Shown here: positions 25,958 through 35,221 of the stretch, piece after piece | Layout: each line of letters starts with the position of its first letter | Numbering within the stretch: position 1 is the first letter of the stretch | DNA from: Alteromonadaceae bacterium | GTDB taxonomy: Bacteria > Pseudomonadota > Gammaproteobacteria > Enterobacterales > Alteromonadaceae | NCBI GenBank assembly: GCA_013373625.1 | Contig: JABXHM010000023.1 | Coordinates: 110,042-174,041, forward strand | Reading direction: 5' to 3' | DNA length: 64,000 nt | Notes under the pieces: model-generated | The model's input: the letters and a program-made list of their open reading frames with translations, nothing else | Databases searched by the model: none | Told to the model about the DNA's origin: nothing | Program-made: the position numbers and the translations under genes

Positions 25958-28900
25958 ATGAGAATAACAATGACCTTAACGACATTTATGGCAAATAAAG
26001 AGAACAAATACCGGCGACTGAGCGCTGCAGTACTTGTTTCGCTGAGCTTACTCACAACCCCAGTCATAGGTGCTGCCGAAGAGGAAAGCACAGAGCAGGC
26101 CTCAGATCAGGCGGACACAAATTGGGATGTTACGGCACCGCCATTCAGCCTCAATGAAACCACGATCAGCACAACCGAAACCACCTGGTCCAGTCTCGAT
26201 GTAGCGCCAAGTGGTGACTACTTTTTGTTTGACATGTTGGGTGATATTTATAAAGCCGACTTAGAGGGGGGGAATGCCACGGCACTCACTCAGGACTTTG
26301 CCTGGAATATTCATCCGACAATCTCGCCTGATGGCAGCAAAATCGCGTTTATCTCAGACCGGGGAGGCGTGTCGAATGTGTGGGTAATGGATGCCAACGG
26401 CGACAACCTGCGTCAAGTTACCAAAGAAAAGAATAACACCATTCATTCCCCTAAATGGAGCCCGGACGGCGAATATTTGGTTGTAACAAAAGGTATTACC
26501 TCTACCCGCAGTATCCCAGCCGGAGAAATCTGGCTATATCATCACACTGGCGGTACTGGATTACCTATCAAGGAACGTGTCAGCGGGCAACGCGAACAAA
26601 ACAATATTACCGATCCGGTATTTTCCCACGACGGGCAATATATTTATTACACCCAGAATACCCTGAGCGGCCACAGTTTTAGCTATAACCGTGACCCGCT
26701 CGAAGGAATTTTTGCTGTCACCCGCTTTGATCGCACTACTGGCGAAGAGCACCGGTTAATCAGTGGCACCGGCGGCGCAGTTGTTCCGACCCCCTCGCCA
26801 GACGGCAAATACATTGCTTTTTTACGCCGGGTAAAATACGACACCGCCCTATTTATTAAAGATTTAACCACCGGCGAAGAAACTCTGCTTACCCGTGATA
26901 TGGAACGTGACATGCAGGAAGGCTTCGGCGTTGAGGGGTATTACGCCTATTACGACTGGACACCCGATAGCTCATCGATTGTGTATTGGGCTGGCGGTAA
27001 ATTTCACCGTTTGAACATTAAGGATAAGTCGGTAGCAAGTATTCCGGTAAAAGTAGAAGCCACAGTAAAATACGCTGATGCGCTGCGTTTTGACGTAGAT
27101 GTGGCACCCGATACGTTTGACGTAAAAATGATCCGGTGGTCACAAAAATCACCCGATGGCAAATCGGTGTTGTTTCAGGCTCTGGGCAAACTGTATGTCA
27201 AAGATCTGAAAAGCGGTAAAATGAAGCGACTCACTCGTCAAAATGAACACGACGAGTATTACCCTCGTTACTCAAACGATGGTAAGCACATCATCTATAC
27301 CACCTGGCATGACGAAGCATTAGGCTCAGTTCGCATTGTGTCAGCGCGCGGTGGTAAAGGAAAGGTGATTACTTCTCAACCAGGGCACTATGTTGAACCA
27401 TCATTTTCGCCTGATGGCGAGTGGGTAACTTATCGTAAATTTACCGGTGGCTATCTGCTCAATCCAAAATACTCCAGCGAGCCCGGCTTATATGTGATGA
27501 ATCTGGATGAACAAACGCCGGTAAAAGTCAGCAGCAGTGGCAGTCAGCCGCATTTTGCCGGCGATGCAGACCGGGTGTATTTTACTGAGCGCAATTACGA
27601 CTCACCCTACGGTGCAACACAGTTATCCAGCGTGAATCTCAATGGTGATGATCACCGGGTACACCTTTATGGTGCAGACAAAGTGGCGGAGTACCGTTTG
27701 TCTCCAAACCGTGAATGGGTTGCCTTTGTGCATCAGTTTAATACCTACTTAACCCCCTTTGTTGATAACGGTAAAAAAGTAACCATTGGACCAACAATGA
27801 CCAGTATGCCGGTTACGCAACTGTCAGACCGCGCCGGTGAATACCTCACCTGGTCACCAAACAGTGATAGTGTTGGCTGGTTCCACGGCCCGTATTATTT
27901 TGAGCGTGAGCTGGCCGACGCCTTTGCATTTGCCGGTTCAAAATCTGCAGACGAACTCCCCGAACCACTGGCAGAAGGGCTTGATCTCAGCTTTGCCACT
28001 GATGCTGACAAACCCAAAGGGTATAAGGCATTGGTAGGCGGCACCGTTGTCACCATGCGGGATGCCAATAGCACGCAGGAAATTATTGAAGACGGCGTAG
28101 TATTGATTCTGGATAACCGCATTGCGGCGGTCGGCAAACGCGGCGAAGTTGAGATACCGGCTGATGCTATGCTAATTGATACCTCAGGGAAAACTGTATT
28201 ACCCGGTTTAATTGATACTCACGCCCATGGCAGTCAGGGGCGTAGCGAAATTATTCCACAGCAAAACTGGACACAGTACTCCAACCTGTCATTCGGGGTG
28301 ACCACTATTCACGATCCCTCTAACGACACGACCGAGATTTTTGCGGCGTCTGAATTACAACGTACCGGTCAGCGTGTTGCACCGCGAACCTACTCTACGG
28401 GTACCATTTTATACGGTGCTGAAGGTATAGGTTATAAAGCGGTCATTAACAATTACGACGACGCCTATTTCCATGTTCAGCGATTAAAGGATGCCGGTGC
28501 TATCTCGGTAAAAAGCTATAACCAACCGCGTCGTGATCAGCGTCAGCAGGTACTTTGGGCGGCTAAAAACCAACAAATGATGGTCGTGCCTGAAGGCGGT
28601 GGTAAATTCCAGCAAAACCTCACCATGTTAGTAGATGGCCACACAGGTCTGGAACATTCTTTACCTATTGCGCAGGGTTATAACGATCTTACCCAGCTTT
28701 GGAAAGCCACTGACTTTGGTTATACCCCCACTTTTGTGGTGTCTTATGGCGGACTGATGGGCGAAGAGTACTGGTACGATCGCACCGAAGTATGGAAAAA
28801 CGAACGCCTGCTAAGGTATGTACCATCAACCATTCTGGACCGCCGCGCCATTCGCCGTCCTACGGCTCCGGATGATCAGTACAACCACTTTGACGTCGCA

Positions 28901-29347
28901 AGGTACGCTAAAACGTTACGCGATGAAGGCGTAAGCGTGCATATTGGCGCGCATGGCCAACGCGAAGGATTAGCAGCGCACTGGGAACTGTGGTTAATGA
29001 ATCAGGGAGGATTCACGCCGTGGGAAGCACTGCGCGGAGCAACCATTGATGGTGCCAAACACTTAGGCATGGGTAAGGATTTGGGTAGCATTGAACCAGG
29101 CAAACTGGCCGATCTGATGATTACCGATGGCGATGTACTCAATAACATTCGCCGCAGTGAGTTTGTAACCTATACCGTCATTAATGGTCGTGTTTACGAC
29201 GTGGCCACCATGAACGAAATGGGCAACAAACAAAAACGCTCATCATTCTTCTTTGAAGGTGACAACAAGGCCTTTATGCCAGCGCAGACCGCCGCTGAAG
29301 TTGATGCTAAAGCGCATCAGTATCACTGGTCGCATACCCATCACTAA
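25958..29347 (+). CDS. Secreted amidohydrolase with N-terminal TolB-like propeller
   Basis: The protein of 1129 residues has a signal peptide (hydrophobic stretch at about 20-40, ending VIGAAEE) and then repeated PD40/TolB-like propeller blades, each with a SPDGxxIAF or similar core (for example HPTISPDGSKIAFISD, PKWSPDGEYLV, VPTPSPDGKYIAF and EPSFSPDGEWVTY), covering about 60-660. The C-terminal 450 residues are an amidohydrolase (TIM barrel) opening with LPGLIDTHAHG and ending with the usual GSIEPGKLADLMITDGD. The His-x-His metal motif is present. Related proteins are annotated as secreted amidohydrolases or imidazolonepropionase-like hydrolases; substrate unknown, a cyclic peptide or amide is possible. 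Several start codons are possible (25958, 25970, 25988); I keep the first. A terminator follows. Confidence 0.85.
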   Translation: MRITMTLTTFMANKENKYRRLSAAVLVSLSLLTTPVIGAAEEESTEQASDQADTNWDVTAPPFSLNETTISTTETTWSSLDVAPSGDYFLFDMLGDIYKADLEGGNATALTQDFAWNIHPTISPDGSKIAFISDRGGVSNVWVMDANGDNLRQVTKEKNNTIHSPKWSPDGEYLVVTKGITSTRSIPAGEIWLYHHTGGTGLPIKERVSGQREQNNITDPVFSHDGQYIYYTQNTLSGHSFSYNRDPLEGIFAVTRFDRTTGEEHRLISGTGGAVVPTPSPDGKYIAFLRRVKYDTALFIKDLTTGEETLLTRDMERDMQEGFGVEGYYAYYDWTPDSSSIVYWAGGKFHRLNIKDKSVASIPVKVEATVKYADALRFDVDVAPDTFDVKMIRWSQKSPDGKSVLFQALGKLYVKDLKSGKMKRLTRQNEHDEYYPRYSNDGKHIIYTTWHDEALGSVRIVSARGGKGKVITSQPGHYVEPSFSPDGEWVTYRKFTGGYLLNPKYSSEPGLYVMNLDEQTPVKVSSSGSQPHFAGDADRVYFTERNYDSPYGATQLSSVNLNGDDHRVHLYGADKVAEYRLSPNREWVAFVHQFNTYLTPFVDNGKKVTIGPTMTSMPVTQLSDRAGEYLTWSPNSDSVGWFHGPYYFERELADAFAFAGSKSADELPEPLAEGLDLSFATDADKPKGYKALVGGTVVTMRDANSTQEIIEDGVVLILDNRIAAVGKRGEVEIPADAMLIDTSGKTVLPGLIDTHAHGSQGRSEIIPQQNWTQYSNLSFGVTTIHDPSNDTTEIFAASELQRTGQRVAPRTYSTGTILYGAEGIGYKAVINNYDDAYFHVQRLKDAGAISVKSYNQPRRDQRQQVLWAAKNQQMMVVPEGGGKFQQNLTMLVDGHTGLEHSLPIAQGYNDLTQLWKATDFGYTPTFVVSYGGLMGEEYWYDRTEVWKNERLLRYVPSTILDRRAIRRPTAPDDQYNHFDVARYAKTLRDEGVSVHIGAHGQREGLAAHWELWLMNQGGFTPWEALRGATIDGAKHLGMGKDLGSIEPGKLADLMITDGDVLNNIRRSEFVTYTVINGRVYDVATMNEMGNKQKRSSFFFEGDNKAFMPAQTAAEVDAKAHQYHWSHTHH

Positions 29348-29366
29348 ATCAGCAGTTTAGAGCAGC

Positions 29367-29395
29367 AAGCCGGAACACAGTGTTCCGGCTTTATT
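29367..29395 (+). terminator. Rho-independent terminator after the amidohydrolase gene
   Basis: An 11-bp stem (AAGCCGGAACA with TGTTCCGGCTT, loop CAG) ends in TTATT, 20 nt after the amidohydrolase stop. Confidence 0.75.
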
Positions 29396-29570
29396 ACTCA
29401 ATCTGGCATACAATGCAGAACGAAAGGCAGCCAGATACCGCTCATTGACTGTTGCAGATTTCCTGCTGCAAATCATTCTTTTCTTAATGAGATCTCGCCC
29501 TACACGGCAGAAAACCCAAACGACCTTTGTCAGTGCCAATACAATCATAAGGGTAGTGTTGGATATTCAC

Positions 29571-31115
29571 CTAACGATTGCGCCCGTATTGCTCATGAGA
29601 CGACACCCAATCAGAACTTGAAATCGCCGATGCCAGTGATATTTCACCGGCCAGTGCCACTGCTGCGACGATTTCGGCAAACTTATATACCCGATCTCGT
29701 CCATAACAGCCGAGCAGTTCCAGGCATTCGCGCTGGGTACCAATGCCAGTACCACCGCCATAGGTGGCAACAATGAGTGATGGGATCGTCAGGGATATAT
29801 ACAGATCACCTTCATCGGTCAGTTCAGAATACATAATCCCTGCCGATGATTCAGAAACATTGGCAACATCCTGGCCGGTGGCAATAAACATGGCGGTAAT
29901 GCCATTAGGGGAATGCAGGCCGTTGTTGTTAACACCAGATAAAAAAGAACCAATAGCGGCCACCCGTCCGTGATAGTCAATTTGTTTAGGATCGACCCGC
30001 ATCACTGATAATAAATGCTCACGCTTAATGGTTGCTTCAGCCGTGACGCGTTTACCACGTGTGCGTAAGGTATTTATTTGCGAGGCTTTCTTGTCGGTAG
30101 CAAAGTTAGATTCTAAATAGAAGTTTTCTATGCCGGTATATTTATCAAGAATCCAGCCGCAAGCGGCAAAGGTAGCCCGTCCCACCATGTTTTGCCCTGC
30201 CGCATCACCCGTACGATAATTAAAGCGTAAAAAAGCAAACTTGTTCGATAACACACTATCGATATAAGTCAGCTTGGCAATAGAAGATGTCGCTTCGGCC
30301 TCGGCCCGGATATCATCAATGTTGGCATTTACCCAGGCAACAAAATCACGGGCTCCGCGCGCATCGGAAAATACAAATACCGGCGCGCGCTGCATGGCAT
30401 CATCTACCACGGTTGATTTAATGCCACCACTCATATTAAGTAACTTCATACCACGATTATACGAGGCCACCAGCGTGCCTTCTGTGGTTGCCAGAGGAAT
30501 AATAAAATCCCCTTTGGCATGCTCGCCATCTATCGTAACCGGGCCTGCCACACCGACAGGTACCTGCGCGACACCAATAAAATGTTCAATATTGCCTCTT
30601 AAGGTGTTGGGGTCAATGGAGTACTGTCCGACATGATGAATCTTTGCCCCGGTAGATTTCTCAAAGAAAGATTGCCTTTTGGCGATAATGCCCGGTGCAT
30701 AATCATCGTGGGGATCTCTGGGTATGCTACCTTCTGACACGCTCGGCGCTGACACGGTATCTTCCACACTAAATTTGAGCTTGCCAAAAGGCGCTGCCCG
30801 GAATACCAGTTCAAGAGTGTGTTTTTCAGCGCTGACCGGCAATGACTTATTGAGATAAACCGTAATGCTTTCTTTTAGGGCGAAGGGTACTTCTCCCGCC
30901 TCGTTCAACTCTGTCATCGACATGATTTGTTCAGGGCCAACCTGCAGCGTAATGTTTTCAGGTGCAATGGCATCGCCATTAATCGCAATACTTTCTACCT
31001 GCTTTAGCGTGGCATCCTTTAAGCGGTTTTTAAGCATAAACTGCAAACCATCTTCGGTTTGAGTCAGACTACCGTGGGTATATAACTGACGCAGTAACAT
31101 ACTGGGTATGAACAT
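29571..31115 (-). CDS. Hydroxymethylglutaryl-CoA reductase with N-terminal extension
   Basis: The enzyme reduces HMG-CoA to mevalonate, the committed step of the mevalonate isoprenoid route. The catalytic core (about 130-510) carries ATTEGTLVAS (Glu), SNFATDKK (Lys), ATGQDVANVSES (Asp) and, near the C terminus, SSHEQYGRNR with the acid His; this set and the end His resemble the class I form of eukaryotes and archaea. The first about 130 residues are an extra domain of unknown role, also found in marine gammaproteobacterial homologues. I start at the ATG at 31115 (514 residues), preceded by AAGGAAG; a TTG at 31142 is possible. No other mevalonate gene is in the window. It is an oddity because most gammaproteobacteria use the MEP pathway. 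Confidence 0.9.
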   Translation of the reverse strand: MFIPSMLLRQLYTHGSLTQTEDGLQFMLKNRLKDATLKQVESIAINGDAIAPENITLQVGPEQIMSMTELNEAGEVPFALKESITVYLNKSLPVSAEKHTLELVFRAAPFGKLKFSVEDTVSAPSVSEGSIPRDPHDDYAPGIIAKRQSFFEKSTGAKIHHVGQYSIDPNTLRGNIEHFIGVAQVPVGVAGPVTIDGEHAKGDFIIPLATTEGTLVASYNRGMKLLNMSGGIKSTVVDDAMQRAPVFVFSDARGARDFVAWVNANIDDIRAEAEATSSIAKLTYIDSVLSNKFAFLRFNYRTGDAAGQNMVGRATFAACGWILDKYTGIENFYLESNFATDKKASQINTLRTRGKRVTAEATIKREHLLSVMRVDPKQIDYHGRVAAIGSFLSGVNNNGLHSPNGITAMFIATGQDVANVSESSAGIMYSELTDEGDLYISLTIPSLIVATYGGGTGIGTQRECLELLGCYGRDRVYKFAEIVAAVALAGEISLASAISSSDWVSSHEQYGRNR

Positions 31116-31400
31116 ATCTACTTCCTTGGCAAACGAGGGCAATGCAACATTATTAGTGTAGTGCCATCACAGTATATTAACAGTGCCGATTTAGAAAGTT
31201 GAATGACCGATAGTGACTAACCGTCAGTGTTTTATTGCCGCACCAGATCGCACCTGACAACATTAAATGAGACACGACAGACAATATTAGGTCATTTCTT
31301 TACATAGTCCCCGTTAACTGTGCTCCCGACCTGATAGACGCCGCGGTGCTCAGATCATTTCCCTAAGCTATATCCATCACCAAAACACGCGACAGTTGCT

Positions 31401-32660
31401 ATGGATAGTCAAACTCTTTTTCGCCCACAAGCAGTCATATCACAACAACAAAAAATTGAAGGCACGGTATTAGTAAAGCCAACGCTTTCTACCCTGGGAA
31501 TAACAGTAGTATTAATACTCTGGCTGGCCGCCTCGCTATACTGGCTGCTGTCGAGCCAGTACGTTGACACGCAAACGGTGACCGGCTGGCTGGAACCCCA
31601 GCGCGGCATTACCCATGTCTATTCACCATCGCCCGGCGCGATTGTCAGCGAGACTCTGGTAACTGCAAATCAGTTGGTCAGTAAAGGAACGCCCCTTATA
31701 AAACTTACCCGCGATACCACCTTTAAAGATAACCAAAGCATAAATGCCGTACTGACCGGAGAACTAAAAGGTCGCATTAAGCGCTTACAAACACAAAACC
31801 TACTCAGCCAGCAAGGGTTTGAGCACAAACGCCAGCAACTGCAAACCAACCGCCAACGATTACTCGAAGACAAGCAAAATATTGCGTCAATGCAAACGTT
31901 ACTCAACCAGAAAATGCAACTCCTGGATAGCCAAAAACAAGCCCTTACTCGGTTAACTAAAGATGGCTTTTACAGCAAACACCAATTACAAAACCTCGAC
32001 GCCCAGCGGCTTGATGAAAGTTATCAGCATCAATTACTCAACAGAGAATGGCTTGCCATACTACGGGCCATTGACGACATCCGTTATGAACTGGACACAC
32101 TAACCACTTCTCACCAATTGCAACAGTTAGTCATTGAAAACAACATTAGCGAATTACAGCAAAGTCTGCACCAGCAACATAGCGGCCAGGATATCGTCGT
32201 CACTGCGCCCAATGACGGCAGGGTAGGTCAATTGCACGCCAAACCGGGTCAGGCAACCCAGGCTAACCTGCCGTTGCTGACCCTTATGCCTGAACACGAT
32301 GACGTCATTGCACGACTGCTTATTCCTATCTCAGCAGCGGGACAGATATCATCCGGGCAACTTATCAGTTTGCGCTATGATGCTTTCCCCTATACTCAGT
32401 TCGGTACTTACGATGCCATTATAGAAAAAGTATCGCCGCACCTTTTGTTACCACAGGAAGTAGCGCAAACCCCGGTAGCCGTGCAGCAACCGGTTTACCT
32501 TGCCTCAGCCAGTCTTACCTCGCTCAGCATTGATCACCTCGATGAGCCAATCGACTTGCGAGCCGGCATGACCTTCGCCGCCGATATCAATATTCGTGAG
32601 CGCAATTTAATGCAATGGTTGTTCGAGCCGCTCTATCAATTTAATGGTGGCCGGCTATGA
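31401..32660 (+). CDS. HlyD-family membrane fusion protein of a peptide exporter
   Basis: A 419-residue periplasmic adaptor with one membrane helix near the N terminus (about 33-52), a barrel-sandwich strand segment (about 65-110), a long coiled-coil hairpin (about 115-250, rich in Gln and Leu) and a beta-barrel C-terminal part (about 255-400). In type I secretion such proteins link the inner-membrane ABC exporter to an outer-membrane TolC channel. The stop overlaps the start of the C39 ABC transporter, so the two form one operon, as in microcin and bacteriocin systems of Gram-negative bacteria. No TolC-like gene is nearby. Confidence 0.9.
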   Translation: MDSQTLFRPQAVISQQQKIEGTVLVKPTLSTLGITVVLILWLAASLYWLLSSQYVDTQTVTGWLEPQRGITHVYSPSPGAIVSETLVTANQLVSKGTPLIKLTRDTTFKDNQSINAVLTGELKGRIKRLQTQNLLSQQGFEHKRQQLQTNRQRLLEDKQNIASMQTLLNQKMQLLDSQKQALTRLTKDGFYSKHQLQNLDAQRLDESYQHQLLNREWLAILRAIDDIRYELDTLTTSHQLQQLVIENNISELQQSLHQQHSGQDIVVTAPNDGRVGQLHAKPGQATQANLPLLTLMPEHDDVIARLLIPISAAGQISSGQLISLRYDAFPYTQFGTYDAIIEKVSPHLLLPQEVAQTPVAVQQPVYLASASLTSLSIDHLDEPIDLRAGMTFAADINIRERNLMQWLFEPLYQFNGGRL

Positions 32661-34831
32661 GTCATTTCAGCGCCGTTAAATCGTCCTTACAGCTTGGCTG
32701 GCGCCGTCGTACGCCGCTAGTTTTACAGGCAGAAAACAGCGAATGCGGTCTGGCATGCATTACGATGATAGCGGGTTACCATGGTTTAAAAGTCGACCTC
32801 GCCCAGCTGCGCAGTTGCCATTCGTTTAGTCAGCAAGGTGCCAACCTAAAGCAATTAATTGACTTCGCGCACTCTCTCAAACTCAATAGTCGCGCGATTA
32901 AGGTCGAACCGGAACACTTAAAAAACTTACAATTACCCTGTATTTTGCATTGGAATATGCAGCACTTTGTTGTCTTAACCAAAGTTAATCACAGATATAT
33001 CGAATTGCAGGATCCCGCTATTGGCCAGCGCCGGCTTAGCTGGCAGGAAGCAGATAAATGCTTTACCGGCATTGCTCTGGAACTGCAACCCGGTAACCAA
33101 TTTGAACCTGACAACTTCACCCGGCCACTAAAAATAACCCAACTGTGGCGCCAGATTGTAGGCATAAAGCGCTCGTTGCTGGTCATCTTTGCACTGTCGT
33201 TATTGCTGCAACTCTTTGCGCTGGCTTCACCCTATTACCTGCAGCTGGTAATAGACACGGTTATTATTAATAACGACAAATCTTTGCTCAATGTGTTGTT
33301 TATGGGTTTCTTGCTGTTACTGGTGGTCGAGGCTGTCACCAACCTCAGCCGGCAAGCCGCAGGTATTTATATGTCCAGCCACCTCGCCCAACAACTTTCA
33401 GTGAATGTATTCACCCACTTAATCCGGCTGCCATTTAGTTATTTTCTACAACGGCATATCGGCGACCTGGTGGCGCGATTTGGCAGCCTGCATGACGTCC
33501 GGCAGTTTATCACTCATGGGATTGTCGGGCTCATACTTGATAGCCTGATTCTGCTCTGCTCTCTGGCACTCATGGCTTTATACAGTGCCACGCTGATGTT
33601 GATAGTAGTGGCCTTTTCCGGCGTATTTTTGCTGCTAAGACTTTGCTTGTTTGCCCCGATACGCCGCTTGCAACAAGAAAAAATAGCCACCGCAGCGAAA
33701 GAAAACAGTCATTTTATAGAAACAGTCAGAGGCATTCAGTCTATCCGCATGCTGAAACTGGAATCGTTTCGACTACATGGCTGGCAACACTTATTAACCG
33801 ATACACTTAACCGCGACATTCAGCTGCGCCGCTGGGAAATGGGATTCAGTATTGTACACCTCATCCTGTTTGGCCTTGAAAACCTTCTGGTAATCTACTT
33901 CGCTGCGCTACTGGTGATGGAACAACACTTTACTATTGGCATGCTCTACGCGTTTATCAGTTACAAAAATCGCTTCAATAGCGCCACCAGCGGCCTGGTT
34001 GAGCAATTCATTCAGTGGCGATTACTGCGAGTGCACCTTGATAGACTGGCTGACATTGTACATTGTCCGGTAGCAATAAAATCCTTACCAACGCAACAGG
34101 TTACCCCCCAACCCATGCGAGTGAAAGCCCACGGGGTATCGCTGAAAAATGTTGCCTTTGCACATCCGGCTCAAGCGCCATTATTTGAGCATATTAACCT
34201 GCACATAGCGCCCGGTGCCATGGTTGTTATTACCGGAGCCAGTGGCAATGGCAAATCGACCCTGGCTAAATGTCTGGCCGGACTTATCACCCCCACCCAT
34301 GGGCAAATTTTAATTGATGATCAAGCGCTCGATAGCCGCCATAGTAGTCAGCATATCAGCGCCGTTATGCAGGATGATATGTGCTTATCCGGCTCTATTA
34401 TGGATAACGTTAGTGGTTTCAGCCAGCATGTGGATATGCCTCGCCTGATTGAATGCTGCAAACTGGCCTGCCTGCACGACACGATTAACCAGTTGCCAAT
34501 GCAATATTACACGTTAGTCAGCGAGGGAGCGGCTAATCTCAGTGGTGGTCAGCGCCAGCGCCTTTACTTAGCGCGCGCGTTGTATCAGCAACCGGCCTTG
34601 TTATTGCTCGACGAAGCCAGTAGCCACTTAGATACCCATTGCGAACACCTCATTAACCAAAACCTTTCCCGTCTGTCCATGACCCGCATTCTGATTGCGC
34701 ACCGACGCGAAACCATTCAAATGGCCAATCAACGGTATCACTTAGCAGGCGGCTGTCTGACAGAAGTGGCCATCAACTTTACGCCTGATTTACCCACCCC
34801 AACAGTACAACAAGGAAATCACTATGTTTGA
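32657..34831 (+). CDS. C39 peptidase-containing bacteriocin ABC exporter
   Basis: This 724-residue transporter cleaves double-glycine leaders and exports the peptide across the inner membrane. The N-terminal C39 peptidase domain (about 15-140) has the catalytic Cys in SECGLACITMIAGYHG, the oxyanion Gln just before (LQAENSECG), the His in LHWNMQHFVVL and the Asp in ELQDPAIG, so it looks active. The membrane domain spans about 170-450 with six hydrophobic segments, and the ATPase domain about 490-715 shows Walker A GASGNGKST, signature LSGGQRQR and Walker B ALLLLDEASS. It overlaps hlyD by 4 bases and the LuxR-type gene by 8. No precursor with a double-glycine leader is encoded within several kilobases. 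The nearest is the one at 16.2 kb. Confidence 0.93.
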   Translation: MSHFSAVKSSLQLGWRRRTPLVLQAENSECGLACITMIAGYHGLKVDLAQLRSCHSFSQQGANLKQLIDFAHSLKLNSRAIKVEPEHLKNLQLPCILHWNMQHFVVLTKVNHRYIELQDPAIGQRRLSWQEADKCFTGIALELQPGNQFEPDNFTRPLKITQLWRQIVGIKRSLLVIFALSLLLQLFALASPYYLQLVIDTVIINNDKSLLNVLFMGFLLLLVVEAVTNLSRQAAGIYMSSHLAQQLSVNVFTHLIRLPFSYFLQRHIGDLVARFGSLHDVRQFITHGIVGLILDSLILLCSLALMALYSATLMLIVVAFSGVFLLLRLCLFAPIRRLQQEKIATAAKENSHFIETVRGIQSIRMLKLESFRLHGWQHLLTDTLNRDIQLRRWEMGFSIVHLILFGLENLLVIYFAALLVMEQHFTIGMLYAFISYKNRFNSATSGLVEQFIQWRLLRVHLDRLADIVHCPVAIKSLPTQQVTPQPMRVKAHGVSLKNVAFAHPAQAPLFEHINLHIAPGAMVVITGASGNGKSTLAKCLAGLITPTHGQILIDDQALDSRHSSQHISAVMQDDMCLSGSIMDNVSGFSQHVDMPRLIECCKLACLHDTINQLPMQYYTLVSEGAANLSGGQRQRLYLARALYQQPALLLLDEASSHLDTHCEHLINQNLSRLSMTRILIAHRRETIQMANQRYHLAGGCLTEVAINFTPDLPTPTVQQGNHYV

Positions 34832-35066
34832 TCAAGAGTTACTCAACCCAGAACATTTAGAACAGTTATCTAAACGCGAACTGCAGGTCGCCCATAAAAT
34901 TATTGAGGGTCTGCCAAACAAAACCATCGCATCGCAGTTGTTCATTAGCGAACGCACGGTGAAGTTTCATTGCGCCAATATTTACCGTAAATTGGCCATT
35001 CGAAACCGCGCAGCGCTTATGGCCCGCTACTTTAGGACTCTGTACAGTCAGATCCCATCGCTGTAA
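34824..35066 (+). CDS. HTH-only LuxR-family regulator
   Basis: An 80-residue protein that consists almost entirely of a LuxR/GerE DNA-binding domain: LSKRELQVAHKIIEGLPNKT then IASQLFISERTVKFHCANIY and RKLAIRNRAALMARY. There is no receiver or autoinducer domain, so it cannot sense a signal by itself. The start lies 8 bases inside the exporter gene, so it belongs to the export operon. It may activate the operon, or a distant bacteriocin gene, in response to its own level. Its stop is followed by a strong terminator that ends the operon. Confidence 0.88.
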   Translation: MFDQELLNPEHLEQLSKRELQVAHKIIEGLPNKTIASQLFISERTVKFHCANIYRKLAIRNRAALMARYFRTLYSQIPSL

Positions 35067-35099
35067 TCCGCAACGGCATATGGCCGTTCGTAAACCAAA

Positions 35100-35138
35100 C
35101 AGGCCGGTAACAACAATTTGCTACCGGCCTGGCTTTTT
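35100..35138 (+). terminator. Rho-independent terminator of the export operon
   Basis: A 10-bp stem, CAGGCCGGTA with TACCGGCCTG, closes a 12-base loop and is followed by GCTTTTT. It lies 34 nt after the LuxR-type stop. Its core resembles the hairpin at 36213-36248. Confidence 0.85.
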
Positions 35139-35221
35139 AGATTCACGTCGCTAACAATGAAATTGGCAACGAGGGTTATGGCTGTTTCAAATACCAGAAT
35201 GCCTCAAAGTGCTCGGCTCTC

